NCBI GenBank assembly: GCA_036351775.1
Contig: JAZBPX010000065.1
Span: 1 to 46,912, forward strand
From: Pacificimonas sp036351775
Lineage (GTDB): Bacteria > Pseudomonadota > Alphaproteobacteria > Sphingomonadales > Sphingomonadaceae
Reading direction: 5' to 3'
DNA: 46,912 nucleotides
In this document: positions 16,382-24,383 of the stretch, piece by piece
How the letters are laid out: each line of letters starts with the position of its first letter
Position numbering within the stretch: position 1 is the first letter of the stretch
The notes under the pieces: model-generated
What the model was told of the DNA's origin: nothing
The model's input: the letters and a program-made list of their open reading frames with translations, nothing else
Databases searched by the model: none
Position numbers and translations under genes: made by a program

Positions 16382-17710
16382 ATGATACCCATCCGTTCCA
16401 GCGCGAAAGCGGCAGCCCGCCCCGGACGCGTCCTTGGCATTGCCGCTGCCCTCCTTGTCCTTGCCGGTTGCCAGTCGATGGCCGAGCCGGAGATCGTCGA
16501 GGTCCCGCCGCCGCCGCCGCCGGAAGAGGTCGTGGTCGTCCCGCCGCCGCCAGAGCCGGTGGCCGAGCCTGCGAACCGGGTGGCGCTCCTCCTGCCGCTC
16601 AGCGGGCAGAACGAGCGGGTCGGCCGGTCGCTGGCGAACGCCGCCGCCATGGCGCTGGCGGATACGGGCAGCGACGCCATCGAGCTGCGCACATACGACA
16701 CCGCCGGAGCGGGCGGCGCGGCGACGGCGGCCCGCCGCGCGATTGCGGACGGGGCGCGCCTGTTCCTCGGCCCGCTGCTGGCGGAAAATGCCACGGCCAT
16801 CCGCAGCATCGCGCGCGCCGAGGCGATCCCGGTCCTGACCTTTTCAAACGATTCGAGCGTTGCGGGCGGCGGTGTCTACGTCCTCGGCTTCCAGCCCGAC
16901 CAGAGCATCGAGCGGGTCGTTGCCTATGCGCGCGGACAGGGCGTCCGCGATTTTGCCGCGCTGGTGCCGGAGGGTGTCTATGGCCGCCGCGCCAGCCAGG
17001 CGTTCCTCGATGCCGTGCGCGATGTCGGCGGGCGGGTAACGGGCCTTGAAACCTATGAGCGCCGCCGGTCTGCCCTTGCCGGGGCCGCGCGCCGCCTGAC
17101 CGACTTCGACGCCCGCGCCGCGCGCGCCGCGGAGGGCGGCGTGGTGCGCCGAGACGGCACGGTCGTCAATGTCGAGGACCGCCTGCCGCCGGTTGCCTTC
17201 GGCGCGCTAATGATCGCCGATGGCGGCCAGATTGCCTCCGAGTTCCTGACCAGCCTCGACCGCTTTGGCGCGGGCCCGGGAGAGGTTCGCTATCTCGGCA
17301 CGGAACTGTGGAATGCCGACCCGCGCATTGCCGGGGTCGAGGGGCTGCGCGGCAGCCTGTTCGCCAGCGTTCCCGACGGGCGCTTTCGCGGCCTCGCCAA
17401 CCGGTTCGAGCAGCGCTTCGGCGGCCGGCCCTCGCGCCTTGCGAGCCTCGCCTATGACGGGGTCCTGATCGCGGTGGGCTTCGCCGATCAATGGGAGCGC
17501 GGCGGGCGCTTTCCGGAAAGCGAACTGCGCGATCCCGACGGCTTTGTCGGCATCGACGGTATCTTCCGCTTCGGCCCGAACGGCGTGGCGGAGCGCGGCA
17601 TGGAAGTGCAGCGCATCGGCAACGGCCGCACGGCCGTGGTGTCGGAGGCGCCGACGAGCTTTGGTGCGCGGGTGAGTATGATCGGGTTTGTGGGACTGCC
17701 GGCGCTTTAG
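16382..17710 (+). CDS. LpoA-like penicillin-binding-protein activator lipoprotein
   Basis: The 442-residue lipoprotein has lipobox V-L-A-G-C at about residue 30. A proline-rich linker (two runs of PPPPP at about residues 42-58) follows, and then a periplasmic-binding type I fold: VALLLPLSGQNERVG, LFLGPLLAENA, IPVLTFSNDSSV, YVLGFQPDQSI. E. coli LpoA has this fold in its C-terminal half and activates PBP1A. The N-terminal TPR half of enterobacterial LpoA is absent, as in other alphaproteobacteria. The rsmI/yraN neighbourhood matches the lpoA locus. PBP activation is inferred from family and context. Confidence 0.88.
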   Translation: MIPIRSSAKAAARPGRVLGIAAALLVLAGCQSMAEPEIVEVPPPPPPEEVVVVPPPPEPVAEPANRVALLLPLSGQNERVGRSLANAAAMALADTGSDAIELRTYDTAGAGGAATAARRAIADGARLFLGPLLAENATAIRSIARAEAIPVLTFSNDSSVAGGGVYVLGFQPDQSIERVVAYARGQGVRDFAALVPEGVYGRRASQAFLDAVRDVGGRVTGLETYERRRSALAGAARRLTDFDARAARAAEGGVVRRDGTVVNVEDRLPPVAFGALMIADGGQIASEFLTSLDRFGAGPGEVRYLGTELWNADPRIAGVEGLRGSLFASVPDGRFRGLANRFEQRFGGRPSRLASLAYDGVLIAVGFADQWERGGRFPESELRDPDGFVGIDGIFRFGPNGVAERGMEVQRIGNGRTAVVSEAPTSFGARVSMIGFVGLPAL

Positions 17711-17716
17711 GCCGCC

Positions 17717-17852
17717 TTTCCTCCCCAACGGGGAGGGGTAGGGGTGGGGATTGAGCAATTCAGGCGCGGTAGCGCCTGTCCGCACGGCCGATGCGAGCGC
17801 GAAAATGCGCTCGCTCACCCACCCCTGCCCCTCCCTTGAAGGGAGGGGAAAA
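17717..17852. repeat. Family B GGGGAGGGG palindromic element
   Basis: Two facing units: CCTCCCC-AACG-GGGAGGGG followed by TAGGGGTGGG, and about 80 bases later its inverse CCCACCCCTGCCCCTCCCTTGAAGGGAGGGG. The same pair occurs at 41846-41971 and around the DUF559 remnant. It sits between the convergent 3' ends of lpoA and the DUF885 gene and may act as a transcript end. Confidence 0.8.
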
Positions 17853-17861
17853 CGTAGCGCC

Positions 17862-19160
17862 CTACTCCACCAGATCCCCCGGCAGGACCGGCTCGCTGAT
17901 CAGCGCCTCGAATGCCGCCCATCGCGCGGTTTCGTCGTTGCCGCCAACCCGCTCGATGTAGGCTTCCACCATGTCGCGGCCGAGGCCGTAATTGATGATG
18001 TAGGCGCCGTAGGTGTCGAGGAAGCGCAGGCTCTGCTCCGCGCGCTCCGGCGACAGCAGCTGGTATTTCTCGGTTAGGGCCACCGCCTCGTCCCGCGTGA
18101 TCCGCCCGGCGAAATAGTCGCTGGCGATGGTGTAGCGCGCCTCCTGCAGGCCCCGCAGCGCCTCGCGCAGCGCCGCATAATCCGCCGCGCCCGCGGGATC
18201 GAGCCCCGCTAGCGGATAGAGCGTATCCACCTCGAACGCCGTGCGCGCCGCGCCGGGAAAGGCCATTTCGATGCCCGCATTGGCGGTGCCCTCCGCGATC
18301 AGGGAGAGCGGCGAGAACAGCGGATAGACCGCATATTCGATCCAGCCGCGATCCTTCACGAGGTTTTCCTCCAGCCGGATCATGAGTGTGTGATGGCCGG
18401 GATACCCCTCATGGCAACCCAGATCGACGGCGCGGTCGATATAGATAGGCAGGTCGGTGTTCACCTCGATCAGGCTGTTCGCGCCGCCCTGGTAGTAATT
18501 ATAACCGCTCCACGGCTTGTCGGTGACGAAACGCAGCGTGAAGCGCTCGTCCTTAGGCAGATCGATATGCGCGAGGGTGCGCGCGCGGCAGGCGTCCATC
18601 GCGGCGCGCATGACGGCGTCCAGCCGGTCCTCCGGAATGATGAACTGGCGCTTGTAGGCGTCGATGCGCGCGGGCAGCGGCCCCTCACCCGGCACCAGCG
18701 CGTCAAGCCGGGCGATGACGGGGTCGAAGCTGGACAGCGGCGGCGTGGCGGGCGTCGCCCCGAAAAGCCGCTCGGCTTCCTCGGCGAAGGACAGGTCCGC
18801 CCCCATGTGCATTTCGATGCGGGCCGCCAGCGCCTCGCTCTGCGAGATCAGCGCCCGCTGCCGCGCCTGCACACGCGGATCGCTGGAAAAGGCAGCGGAC
18901 CGCAGGTCCCGAACCAGGTCGGTGGTTTGGCGGAGAAGGCGCTGCGGGCTGGCGGGTTCCGCTTTCGCCTCTTCCGCCCATGTCTCGGGCCCGAAATAGG
19001 CATCGACATAGCCGTCCTCATGCTCGCCATAAGCCAGCACCAGCCGCACGAACCGCTCCGCTTCATCGTCGAACCGGTCGCCCAGCGCATGGGACGGGGC
19101 GGTGCCCGCGAAAAACAGGAGCACCGCCGACAAAAGCCTCACCAAAGTCACGTTATCCAT
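17862..19160 (-). CDS. DUF885-family metallopeptidase-like protein, exported
   Basis: The 432-residue protein has a Sec signal peptide (LLSAVLLFFAGTAPSHA). Its central motif is HEGYPGHH, the DUF885 version of a zinc-binding HExxH site, with a downstream glutamate in LIAEGTANAG as likely third ligand. Upstream NYYQGGANSLIEVNT matches the same family. Members are putative carboxypeptidase-type gluzincins; substrates are mostly unknown. GGGAGG directly abuts the ATG at 19160, too close for it, but is 9 bases from an in-frame GTG at 19151. The true N-terminus may therefore be MTLVRLLSAV. The gene diverges from acyl-CoA dehydrogenase across 50 bases. Confidence 0.86.
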   Translation of the reverse strand: MDNVTLVRLLSAVLLFFAGTAPSHALGDRFDDEAERFVRLVLAYGEHEDGYVDAYFGPETWAEEAKAEPASPQRLLRQTTDLVRDLRSAAFSSDPRVQARQRALISQSEALAARIEMHMGADLSFAEEAERLFGATPATPPLSSFDPVIARLDALVPGEGPLPARIDAYKRQFIIPEDRLDAVMRAAMDACRARTLAHIDLPKDERFTLRFVTDKPWSGYNYYQGGANSLIEVNTDLPIYIDRAVDLGCHEGYPGHHTLMIRLEENLVKDRGWIEYAVYPLFSPLSLIAEGTANAGIEMAFPGAARTAFEVDTLYPLAGLDPAGAADYAALREALRGLQEARYTIASDYFAGRITRDEAVALTEKYQLLSPERAEQSLRFLDTYGAYIINYGLGRDMVEAYIERVGGNDETARWAAFEALISEPVLPGDLVE

Positions 19161-19210
19161 CCTCCCGGCAATTCCCTAGCGTGCCGCACCTAATAGCGGA
19201 GGGACCGGCG

Positions 19211-20386
19211 ATGACCATGTTCGACGAATGGCGGGCGCGCTCGCCCTATTATGACGAGACGCACGACGCGATCGCGGACTCGGTGCGCCGCTTCGTGGAG
19301 CGGGAGATCGCGCCGAACATCGACCGCTGGGAAGACGAACGCGAACTGCCGCGGGACCTGCACAAAAAGGCGGCGGAAGCGGGCATACTCGGCCTTGGCT
19401 GGCCGGAGGACTATGGCGGCACGTCGGAGGGGATCGACAGCTTTCACACCATGACCCAGTCCGACGAGCTGGCGCAGGTCGGCGCGGGCGGCCTCGGTGC
19501 CAGCCTGATGACGCACGGCATCGGCCTGCCGCCAATCCTCGCCATGGGGTCGGAGGAGATGAAGCAGCGAATCGCCCCCGCCGTCCTCGCCGGCGAGAAG
19601 ATCATCGCGCTCGGCATCACCGAACCCTCCGGCGGGTCTGACGTCGCGCAGCTGAAGACGACGGCGAAGCTTGAAGGGAACAAGTATGTCGTCAACGGGC
19701 AGAAGATGTTCATCACCTCGGGGATGCGCGCCGACTATCTGACGACCGCGGTCCGCACGGGCGGCGAGGGGATGGGCGGCATCTCCCTGATGCTGATCGA
19801 GATGGACCGGCCGGGCGTCAGCCGCACGCCGCTCGAAAAGATGGGCTGGCACTGTTCGGACACGGCGGCGATCTATTTTGACAATGTGGAGGTGCCGCCG
19901 GAAAACCTGATCGGGCCGGAACATGGCGGCTTTCTCGGCATCATGAAGAACTTCAATTCAGAGCGGCTGGGCATGGCCCATGGCTGCTGCTCCTTCGCGC
20001 GCGTCTGCCTGCAGGAGGCAAGCGAATATGCGCAGCAGCGCGAGACCTTCGGCAAGACGCTGACCGGGCACCAGTCGATCCGCATCAAGCTCGCCGACAT
20101 GGCGCGTCAGATCGAGACGACGCAGGCGTGGGTCGACCTCTGCGCCTGGCAGGTGCGAGAGGGCAAGGACCGCCCCGCCGACTTTGCCATGCTGAAGGTG
20201 CAGGCGACGCAGATGCTGGAGCGCGTGGCGCGGGAGGCGGCGCAGGTGATGGGCGGCGCCAGCTACCTGAAGGGCTCGAAAGTCGAACGTATCTACCGCG
20301 AGGTGCGCGTCAACGCGATCGGCGGCGGCTCGGAGGAAATCATGCTCGACCTCGCCGGTCGGCAGCTGTTCGGCGGGAAACGATGA
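19211..20386 (+). CDS. Acyl-CoA dehydrogenase
   Basis: A 391-residue flavoenzyme with the three-part ACAD fold: an N-terminal helical part (DSVRRFVEREIAPN, LGWPEDYGG), a central beta domain with FAD/substrate signature LGITEPSGGSDVAQLKT and KMFITSGMRADY, and a C-terminal helical domain ending in INAIGGGSEEI-like sequence (NAIGGGSEEIMLD). The glutamate of NFNSERLGMA aligns with the catalytic-base position of isovaleryl- and long-chain-type enzymes; the other usual position near the C-terminus is glycine here. The exact acyl substrate is unknown. The start was set at the ATG preceded by GGAGGG; an open frame reaching 230 bases further up is antisense to the peptidase gene. Confidence 0.94.
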   Translation: MTMFDEWRARSPYYDETHDAIADSVRRFVEREIAPNIDRWEDERELPRDLHKKAAEAGILGLGWPEDYGGTSEGIDSFHTMTQSDELAQVGAGGLGASLMTHGIGLPPILAMGSEEMKQRIAPAVLAGEKIIALGITEPSGGSDVAQLKTTAKLEGNKYVVNGQKMFITSGMRADYLTTAVRTGGEGMGGISLMLIEMDRPGVSRTPLEKMGWHCSDTAAIYFDNVEVPPENLIGPEHGGFLGIMKNFNSERLGMAHGCCSFARVCLQEASEYAQQRETFGKTLTGHQSIRIKLADMARQIETTQAWVDLCAWQVREGKDRPADFAMLKVQATQMLERVAREAAQVMGGASYLKGSKVERIYREVRVNAIGGGSEEIMLDLAGRQLFGGKR

Positions 20387-20423
20387 GCGGGCCTTTCGCC
20401 TCGCCTGCCGCCCCGCATGAATT

Positions 20424-20522
20424 GTCATCCCGAACTCGTTTCGGGACCCACGCCATGACGGTCCGGGCGAATGCTCACGACGCAAACGTAATGGCGTGGG
20501 TCCCGGCCTTCGCCGGGATGAC
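20424..20522. repeat. Family A palindromic element
   Basis: GTCATCCCGAAC...CGCCGGGATGAC with inner mirrored ACCCACGCCAT and ATGGCGTGGGT. It is the first of three repeat-derived pieces in the 415-base gap between acyl-CoA dehydrogenase and the SDR gene. Confidence 0.85.
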
Positions 20523-20545
20523 AGCAATAGGAAAGTGAAGATGCG

Positions 20546-20658
20546 ATGACCGACCGCAACCCCGTCTGCCTTGTCATTGGCGCACGGGCCGGGCGGCTCC
20601 ATCCGCGGCCCGTGTCATTGGCACACGGGCTGAGCGTCTGCGGTTCCATCCCCGGTCC
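20546..20658 (+). pseudogene. Decayed copy of the 5' end of the following SDR gene
   Basis: From the ATG at 20546 about 36 bases are nearly identical to the start of the SDR gene at 20802: both encode MTDR-x-PVCLV-x-GA. The match then becomes patchy (GCGG-TCCATC and GGGCTGA-CGTCTGCG are shared). The tract includes two related units each beginning TGTCATTGGC-CACGGG and ending TCCATCC, and it runs straight into a family A element. It does not encode a Rossmann fold. Best read as a partial tandem duplication overwritten by repeats. Confidence 0.6.
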
Positions 20659-20757
20659 GTCATTCCCGCGCACGCGGGAATCCAGAGGCAGGCGATGGCG
20701 AAGCCGAGCCCGTGCCTTGGTGCGGCGCGGCTGGTTTCCCACGTGCGCGGGAATGAC
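20659..20757. repeat. Family A palindromic element
   Basis: GTCATTCCCGCGCACGCGGG at the left and GTGCGCGGGAATGAC at the right, about 99 bases in all. It directly follows the decayed SDR 5' copy. Confidence 0.85.
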
Positions 20758-20801
20758 GGTGTGATAAGCGGGAATGGCGGCGAAATGAAGAAGGAGAGCC
20801 G

Positions 20802-21539
20802 ATGACCGATCGCACCCCCGTCTGCCTCGTCATGGGGGCCGGGATCGGCGTTGGCGGGTCCATCGCCAGGGCCTTTGCGCGCGAGGGGCTGACCGTCTGC
20901 GTCACGCGGCGCGAGCGGAATCTGCCGGAACTGGAAGCCCTCGTGGCCAAGATCGAAGCGGACGGCGGCACGGCTCACGCCTTCGGCACCGACGCGCGGG
21001 ACGAGGAGGCGATGACGGCGCTGTTCAACCGGATCGAGTCCGAAATCGGGCCGCTTGAGGTCGTGGTTTTCAACATCGGCGCGAACGTGCGCTTCGGCAT
21101 TCGCGAAACCACGACCCGCGTGTACCGCAAGGTCTGGGAGATGGCCGCCTTCGCGGGCTTCCTCGCCGGGCGGGAGGCGGCGCGCGTGATGGTGCCGCGC
21201 GGGCGGGGGACGATCCTCTTCACCGGCGCAACGGCGAGCGTGCGCGGCGCGGCGGGCTTCAGCGCGTTTGCGGGCGCAAAACACGCCCTTCGCGCGCTGG
21301 CCCAGTCGATGGCGCGGGAGCTGGGGCCAGAGGGCATCCATGTCGCGCATGTGATCGTCGACGGCATGATCGACGGCAAGTTCGCGCGGGAAAACTTCCG
21401 CGACACCCCCGAACGGCTCGCGGCGAAGGAAATCCTTGATCCGGAGGCCATTGCGGCGAACTATGTGCACCTGTGGAAACAGGACCGCAGCGCCTGGACC
21501 CACGAACTGGACCTCAGGCCCTGGAAAGAGAATTTCTGA
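20802..21539 (+). CDS. Short-chain dehydrogenase-like protein lacking the active-site tyrosine
   Basis: The 245-residue protein has the SDR nucleotide-binding start VCLVMGAGIGVGGSIAR and the VVFNIGANV strand in place of NNAG. The catalytic region reads FTGATASVRG and then FSAFAGAKHAL. The lysine is kept, but the tyrosine of YxxxK is phenylalanine, and the serine region is shifted to threonine/serine. The C-terminal part (HVIVDGMIDGKF) follows the classical fold. Loss of the tyrosine argues against normal dehydrogenase chemistry; a binding, regulatory or altered-catalysis role is possible. It starts after GGAGAGCCG and is preceded by a partial copy of its own 5' end. Confidence 0.85.
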   Translation: MTDRTPVCLVMGAGIGVGGSIARAFAREGLTVCVTRRERNLPELEALVAKIEADGGTAHAFGTDARDEEAMTALFNRIESEIGPLEVVVFNIGANVRFGIRETTTRVYRKVWEMAAFAGFLAGREAARVMVPRGRGTILFTGATASVRGAAGFSAFAGAKHALRALAQSMARELGPEGIHVAHVIVDGMIDGKFARENFRDTPERLAAKEILDPEAIAANYVHLWKQDRSAWTHELDLRPWKENF

Positions 21540-21542
21540 TAG

Positions 21543-21585
21543 GTCTCCCCTCCCTCTTGGGGAGGGGATCAAGGGGAGGGGCTTT
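21543..21585. repeat. Family B element, short form
   Basis: CTCCCCTCCCTCTTGGGGAGGGG is followed by AAGGGGAGGGG, immediately downstream of the SDR stop codon. It could fold as a transcript end. The rest of the gap up to 21716 shows no gene. Confidence 0.65.
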
Positions 21586-21716
21586 CTCCAGCCGGACTGC
21601 CCTCGCCGGAAACCATCCCGCTACGACTGGGCAGAGGGAGCGGGGTGGGTGGCGGACAGGGCCGCCCGGCAGTAGTCTTCCGCCACACCTGAAGGCGCGC
21701 ATCAGAAGGACCCACC

Positions 21717-22319
21717 ATGCTAAAAACCGTCGAGTTCATCTTCGATTTCGTCAGCCCGAACGGCTATCTCGCCTGGTATCCGCTGAAGGACATCGCCGCG
21801 CGGCACGGCGCGGAGATCGTGGTGACACCCGCGCTTCTCGGCGGGATCATGAAGGGCGCGAACAACCAGCCGCCGATGGTCGCCAATGCCGATGTGAAGG
21901 GCAAGAACGACTATTTCCTGAAGGACATGACCCGCTTCCAGACGCGGCATGGGCTGACCCGGTTCCGGATGAATCCGCACTTCCCGTTCCTGACCATCAC
22001 GCCGCTCCGCATGCTGATCGCGGCGCAAAAGGACGGGCGCGGCCATGAGCTGATCGAGCTGCTGCTGCCCGCAGCTTGGGAAGACGGGAAGAACTTGAGC
22101 GACAAGGCGGTGCTCGCCGAAATTCTCGCCGATAGTGACTTCGACGGCGAGGCGCTGCTGGCCGCGACTCAGGATCCGGCGGTCAAGCAGACCCTGATCG
22201 ACAACACCGAAGCGGCCGTCGAACGCGGCGTGTTCGGCATCCCCAGCTTTTTCGTCGGCGAGGAGATGTATTTCGGCAAGGACCGCCTGTTCGAGGTCGA
22301 GGAGGCGCTGGCGGCATGA
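21717..22319 (+). CDS. DsbA-family 2-hydroxychromene-2-carboxylate isomerase-like protein
   Basis: The 200-residue protein has the kappa-GST/DsbA-like fold of the HCCA isomerase family: EFIFDFVSPNGYLAW, where the serine of S-P-N replaces the usual thioredoxin cysteine and contacts glutathione. A middle helical insertion follows, and then GVFGIPSFFVGEEMYFGKDR with the cis-proline. Known members isomerise 2-hydroxychromene-2-carboxylate in naphthalene breakdown, but most genomic copies lie outside such pathways, and no aromatic-degradation genes are here. Its stop overlaps the next gene as ATGA. Confidence 0.9.
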   Translation: MLKTVEFIFDFVSPNGYLAWYPLKDIAARHGAEIVVTPALLGGIMKGANNQPPMVANADVKGKNDYFLKDMTRFQTRHGLTRFRMNPHFPFLTITPLRMLIAAQKDGRGHELIELLLPAAWEDGKNLSDKAVLAEILADSDFDGEALLAATQDPAVKQTLIDNTEAAVERGVFGIPSFFVGEEMYFGKDRLFEVEEALAA

Positions 22320-23065
22320 CCGAGCCGATTGAACCCGAGCTGCAATTTTCGGAACGTGCCGGGAATCGCCTGGCCTATCGCCACCGGGCGGGCTCCGGGC
22401 CGACGATCGTTTTCCTGCCCGGCTATATGTCCGACATGACCGGCGGGAAGGCGGCCGCGCTGGACGCCTGGGCGGCGAAAACGGGGACCGCAATGCTGCG
22501 CCTCGATTATGCCGGGTGCGGGGAAAGCGGCGGCGACTTCCGCGAGCAGACACTGGAAAGCTGGCGGGACGATGTCCTGCATCTGATCGACGAGCTGGTG
22601 GACGGGCCGTTCGTCCTTGTGGGCTCCAGTATGGGCGGCTGGCTGATGCTGCTGGTGGCGCTGGCGCGGCCGGAGAATGTCGCCGCGATGGTCGGCATTG
22701 CCGCCGCGCCCGATTTCACCGGCTGGGGCTTTCCCGATGCGCAGCGCGCGGTGCTGGCAAGCGGCGAAACGCTCGAAGAACATTCGGACTATTCCGACGA
22801 ACCATATGTGACGACCAGCGCCTTCTGGCTGTCGGGCGAGCGGAACCGGGTGCTCGGCGCGGCGATCCCGCTCGATTGTCCGGTGCGCCTGCTGCACGGA
22901 CAGCAGGATGCCGACGTGCCGTGGAACGCCAGCCTCGACCTTGCCGAGGCGCTGACGTCCTCGGATGTGCGCGTGACGCTCGTGAAGACCGGCGACCACC
23001 GCCTGTCGCGCGAGGAGGATATCGCGCTCCTGATCCGTACGGTTTCCGAACTGATCGAAGGCTGA
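22316..23065 (+). CDS. Alpha/beta hydrolase
   Basis: The 249-residue protein has the nucleophile elbow VGSSMGGWLM (serine at about residue 104), an oxyanion region in VFLPGYMSDM and LDYAGCGESGG, an acid in GQQDADVP, and the histidine in TGDHRLSR. This layout resembles ABHD10/palmitoyl-thioesterase-like and dienelactone-hydrolase-like proteins of alphaproteobacteria. The natural ester or thioester is unknown. It is translationally coupled (ATGA) to the isomerase-like gene, and the TPR gene follows closely. Confidence 0.9.
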   Translation: MTEPIEPELQFSERAGNRLAYRHRAGSGPTIVFLPGYMSDMTGGKAAALDAWAAKTGTAMLRLDYAGCGESGGDFREQTLESWRDDVLHLIDELVDGPFVLVGSSMGGWLMLLVALARPENVAAMVGIAAAPDFTGWGFPDAQRAVLASGETLEEHSDYSDEPYVTTSAFWLSGERNRVLGAAIPLDCPVRLLHGQQDADVPWNASLDLAEALTSSDVRVTLVKTGDHRLSREEDIALLIRTVSELIEG

Positions 23066-23099
23066 CCAACTGACCCTCTCCATCCTGATCCCGGCGCTG

Positions 23100-23807
23100 A
23101 TGCAGGTCATCGCGCCGCTGGCCCCGCCGACCGAAGCCGAGGCCTACCGTGACTGCCTGTCCATGACGGACAGCAACCCGGCGCGCGCCGAGCGACTGGC
23201 GCGGCAGTGGGTTGACCAGCGGGACGGCGGCGTACCGGCGCGGCACTGCCTCGGCCTCGCGGAACTGGCGCTCGACAAGCCCGGCTCCGCGCGCACAACG
23301 CTAGAGACGGCCGGGCGGATGTCGGAGGCGGCGCGGATGCCGCAGACCGCCGCGCTCTACCGGCTGGCGGGCGAGGCGGCCCTGGCGGCGGGCGAACCGG
23401 CGCAGGCGCTGGACCTTGCGAACCGCGCGGTCACGGCGATCCGGCGCGGGGGCCGGGGCGGGGACGGGGTCACGGCGCGGCGGTCGGCATCTGAAGCCTA
23501 CCTGTTCCGCGGTGCGCTGCACGGCGCGTCCGGGCGGCGGGTCGCGGCGCGAGCGGACCTGCGCGCGGCGGTGGAGGCCGATCCGAGCCATCACGCGGCG
23601 TGGCTGCTGCTGGCGCAGGCGCTTCGCGAAGACCGCGACCTGTCCGGCGCGGAGGCGGCGATCCGGCAGGCCGCGCGCTTGAACCCCGCCGATGCCGCGA
23701 CGCAGCGCGAAGCCGCGGCGATCATCCTCGCGATTGCCGCGAAGGAGAGGGCGGAAGACGAGCGGGCGGCTGGAAATGCCAGGACCGACGCACCCGCCAT
23801 CGACTGA
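23100..23807 (+). CDS. Tetratricopeptide-repeat protein
   Basis: The 235-residue ORF carries TPR-like helical pairs: LYRLAGEAALAAGEPAQALDL, AYLFRGALHGASGRRVAARADLRAAVEADP and AWLLLAQALREDRDLSGAEAAIRQAARLNP, each with the Gly/Ala and Pro pattern. It ends in a charged tail. The ATG at 23100 starts in the middle of a hydrophobic stretch. Reading upstream in frame from a CTG at 23070 adds LTLSILIPAL and gives a plausible export signal (LSILIPALMQVIAPLA). GAAGG lies 8 bases before that CTG. So the real start may be CTG at 23070, five bases after the hydrolase stop; this is uncertain. The binding partner is unknown. Confidence 0.82.
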   Translation: MQVIAPLAPPTEAEAYRDCLSMTDSNPARAERLARQWVDQRDGGVPARHCLGLAELALDKPGSARTTLETAGRMSEAARMPQTAALYRLAGEAALAAGEPAQALDLANRAVTAIRRGGRGGDGVTARRSASEAYLFRGALHGASGRRVAARADLRAAVEADPSHHAAWLLLAQALREDRDLSGAEAAIRQAARLNPADAATQREAAAIILAIAAKERAEDERAAGNARTDAPAID

Positions 23808-23826
23808 ACATAGCTTCGCTTTTCCC

Positions 23827-23926
23827 GTCATTCCCGCGCACGCGGGAATCTAGCCGCGCTTCCGGTCGCTGTCAGGCTCGGCTTCGCCATCGCCGTCCGC
23901 TGGATTCCCGCGCACGCGGGAATAAC
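23827..23926. repeat. Family A palindromic element
   Basis: GTCATTCCCGCGCACGCGGG...CCCGCGCACGCGGGAATAAC. One arm has lost the terminal GAC pairing (AATAAC), so it is slightly decayed. The stretch 23927-24051 shows nothing else recognisable. Confidence 0.85.
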
Positions 23927-24051
23927 GGGAGGAGGGTGCCGATGCGCCTGGCCTTCGCCGAAGCTGAGAGGACGATTACCGGGGGGACCGAACCGGACGG
24001 CGCCGAACCCGGCTCCGTAAAAACCGGACCGACCTTTCTCCCCTCACCCCC

Positions 24052-24128
24052 GTCATCCTGAACTTGTTTCAGGATCCAGTCGTAGGTGCGGCTTCGGCCA
24101 CTGGACCCTGAAACGAGTTCAGGGTGAC
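24052..24128. repeat. Family C palindromic element, copy 1
   Basis: GTCATCCTGAACTTGTTTCA...TGAAACGAGTTCAGGGTGAC, with inner GGATCCAGT and CACTGGACC arms. It is almost identical to the element at 24255-24331, including the central GTGCGGCTTCGGCCACTGG. The two are parts of a larger tandem duplication. Confidence 0.9.
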
Positions 24129-24160
24129 GATAATATGCAGGGGGCTCGTCAGTCCCCGCC

Positions 24161-24232
24161 TCAACCCTCGTCGCGTAGGGTCCAGAGGTCGGCGACGAGC
24201 GCGTCAATGGACCCCTCGTCCATTTTGAAGGA
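24161..24232 (-). pseudogene. Duplicated 3' end of the cytochrome c gene
   Basis: On the minus strand this piece reads FKMDEGSIDALVADLWTLRDEG followed by TGA, against FELDEESIDALVAYLWTLRDDG at the end of the intact cytochrome c gene. Identity stops just upstream of the F codon. The stop codons of the two copies are 223 bases apart and each is followed by its own family C element, so a whole block of gene 3' end plus repeat was duplicated. The fragment has no start and no heme motif and should not be translated on its own. Confidence 0.85.
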
Positions 24233-24254
24233 CTGATCGTCTCCCCGCGCCCCC

Positions 24255-24331
24255 GTCATCCTGAACTTGTTTCAGGATCCAGTTGAGGGTGCGGCTTCGG
24301 CCACTGGACCCTGAAACGAGTTCAGGGTGAC
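24255..24331. repeat. Family C palindromic element, copy 2
   Basis: The same 77-base layout as the element 203 bases upstream, with a handful of base differences. It lies just downstream of the intact cytochrome c gene. Confidence 0.9.
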
Positions 24332-24383
24332 GGGAACAGGCAAGGGGTACTTGCGCCCGCGCTCTCCACCCTTGCCGCCCGCC

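Noticed and set aside
20546..20764. 72-codon open frame starting MTDRNPVCLV
   Set aside because: After 12 residues the translation is palindromic-repeat sequence (SFPRTRES-like); it is a decayed duplicate, not a functional protein gene.
24052..24331. The two family C elements as a CRISPR-like array
   Set aside because: There are only two copies, about 77 bases each, and the intervening DNA is a gene fragment, not a spacer; no cas genes are present.
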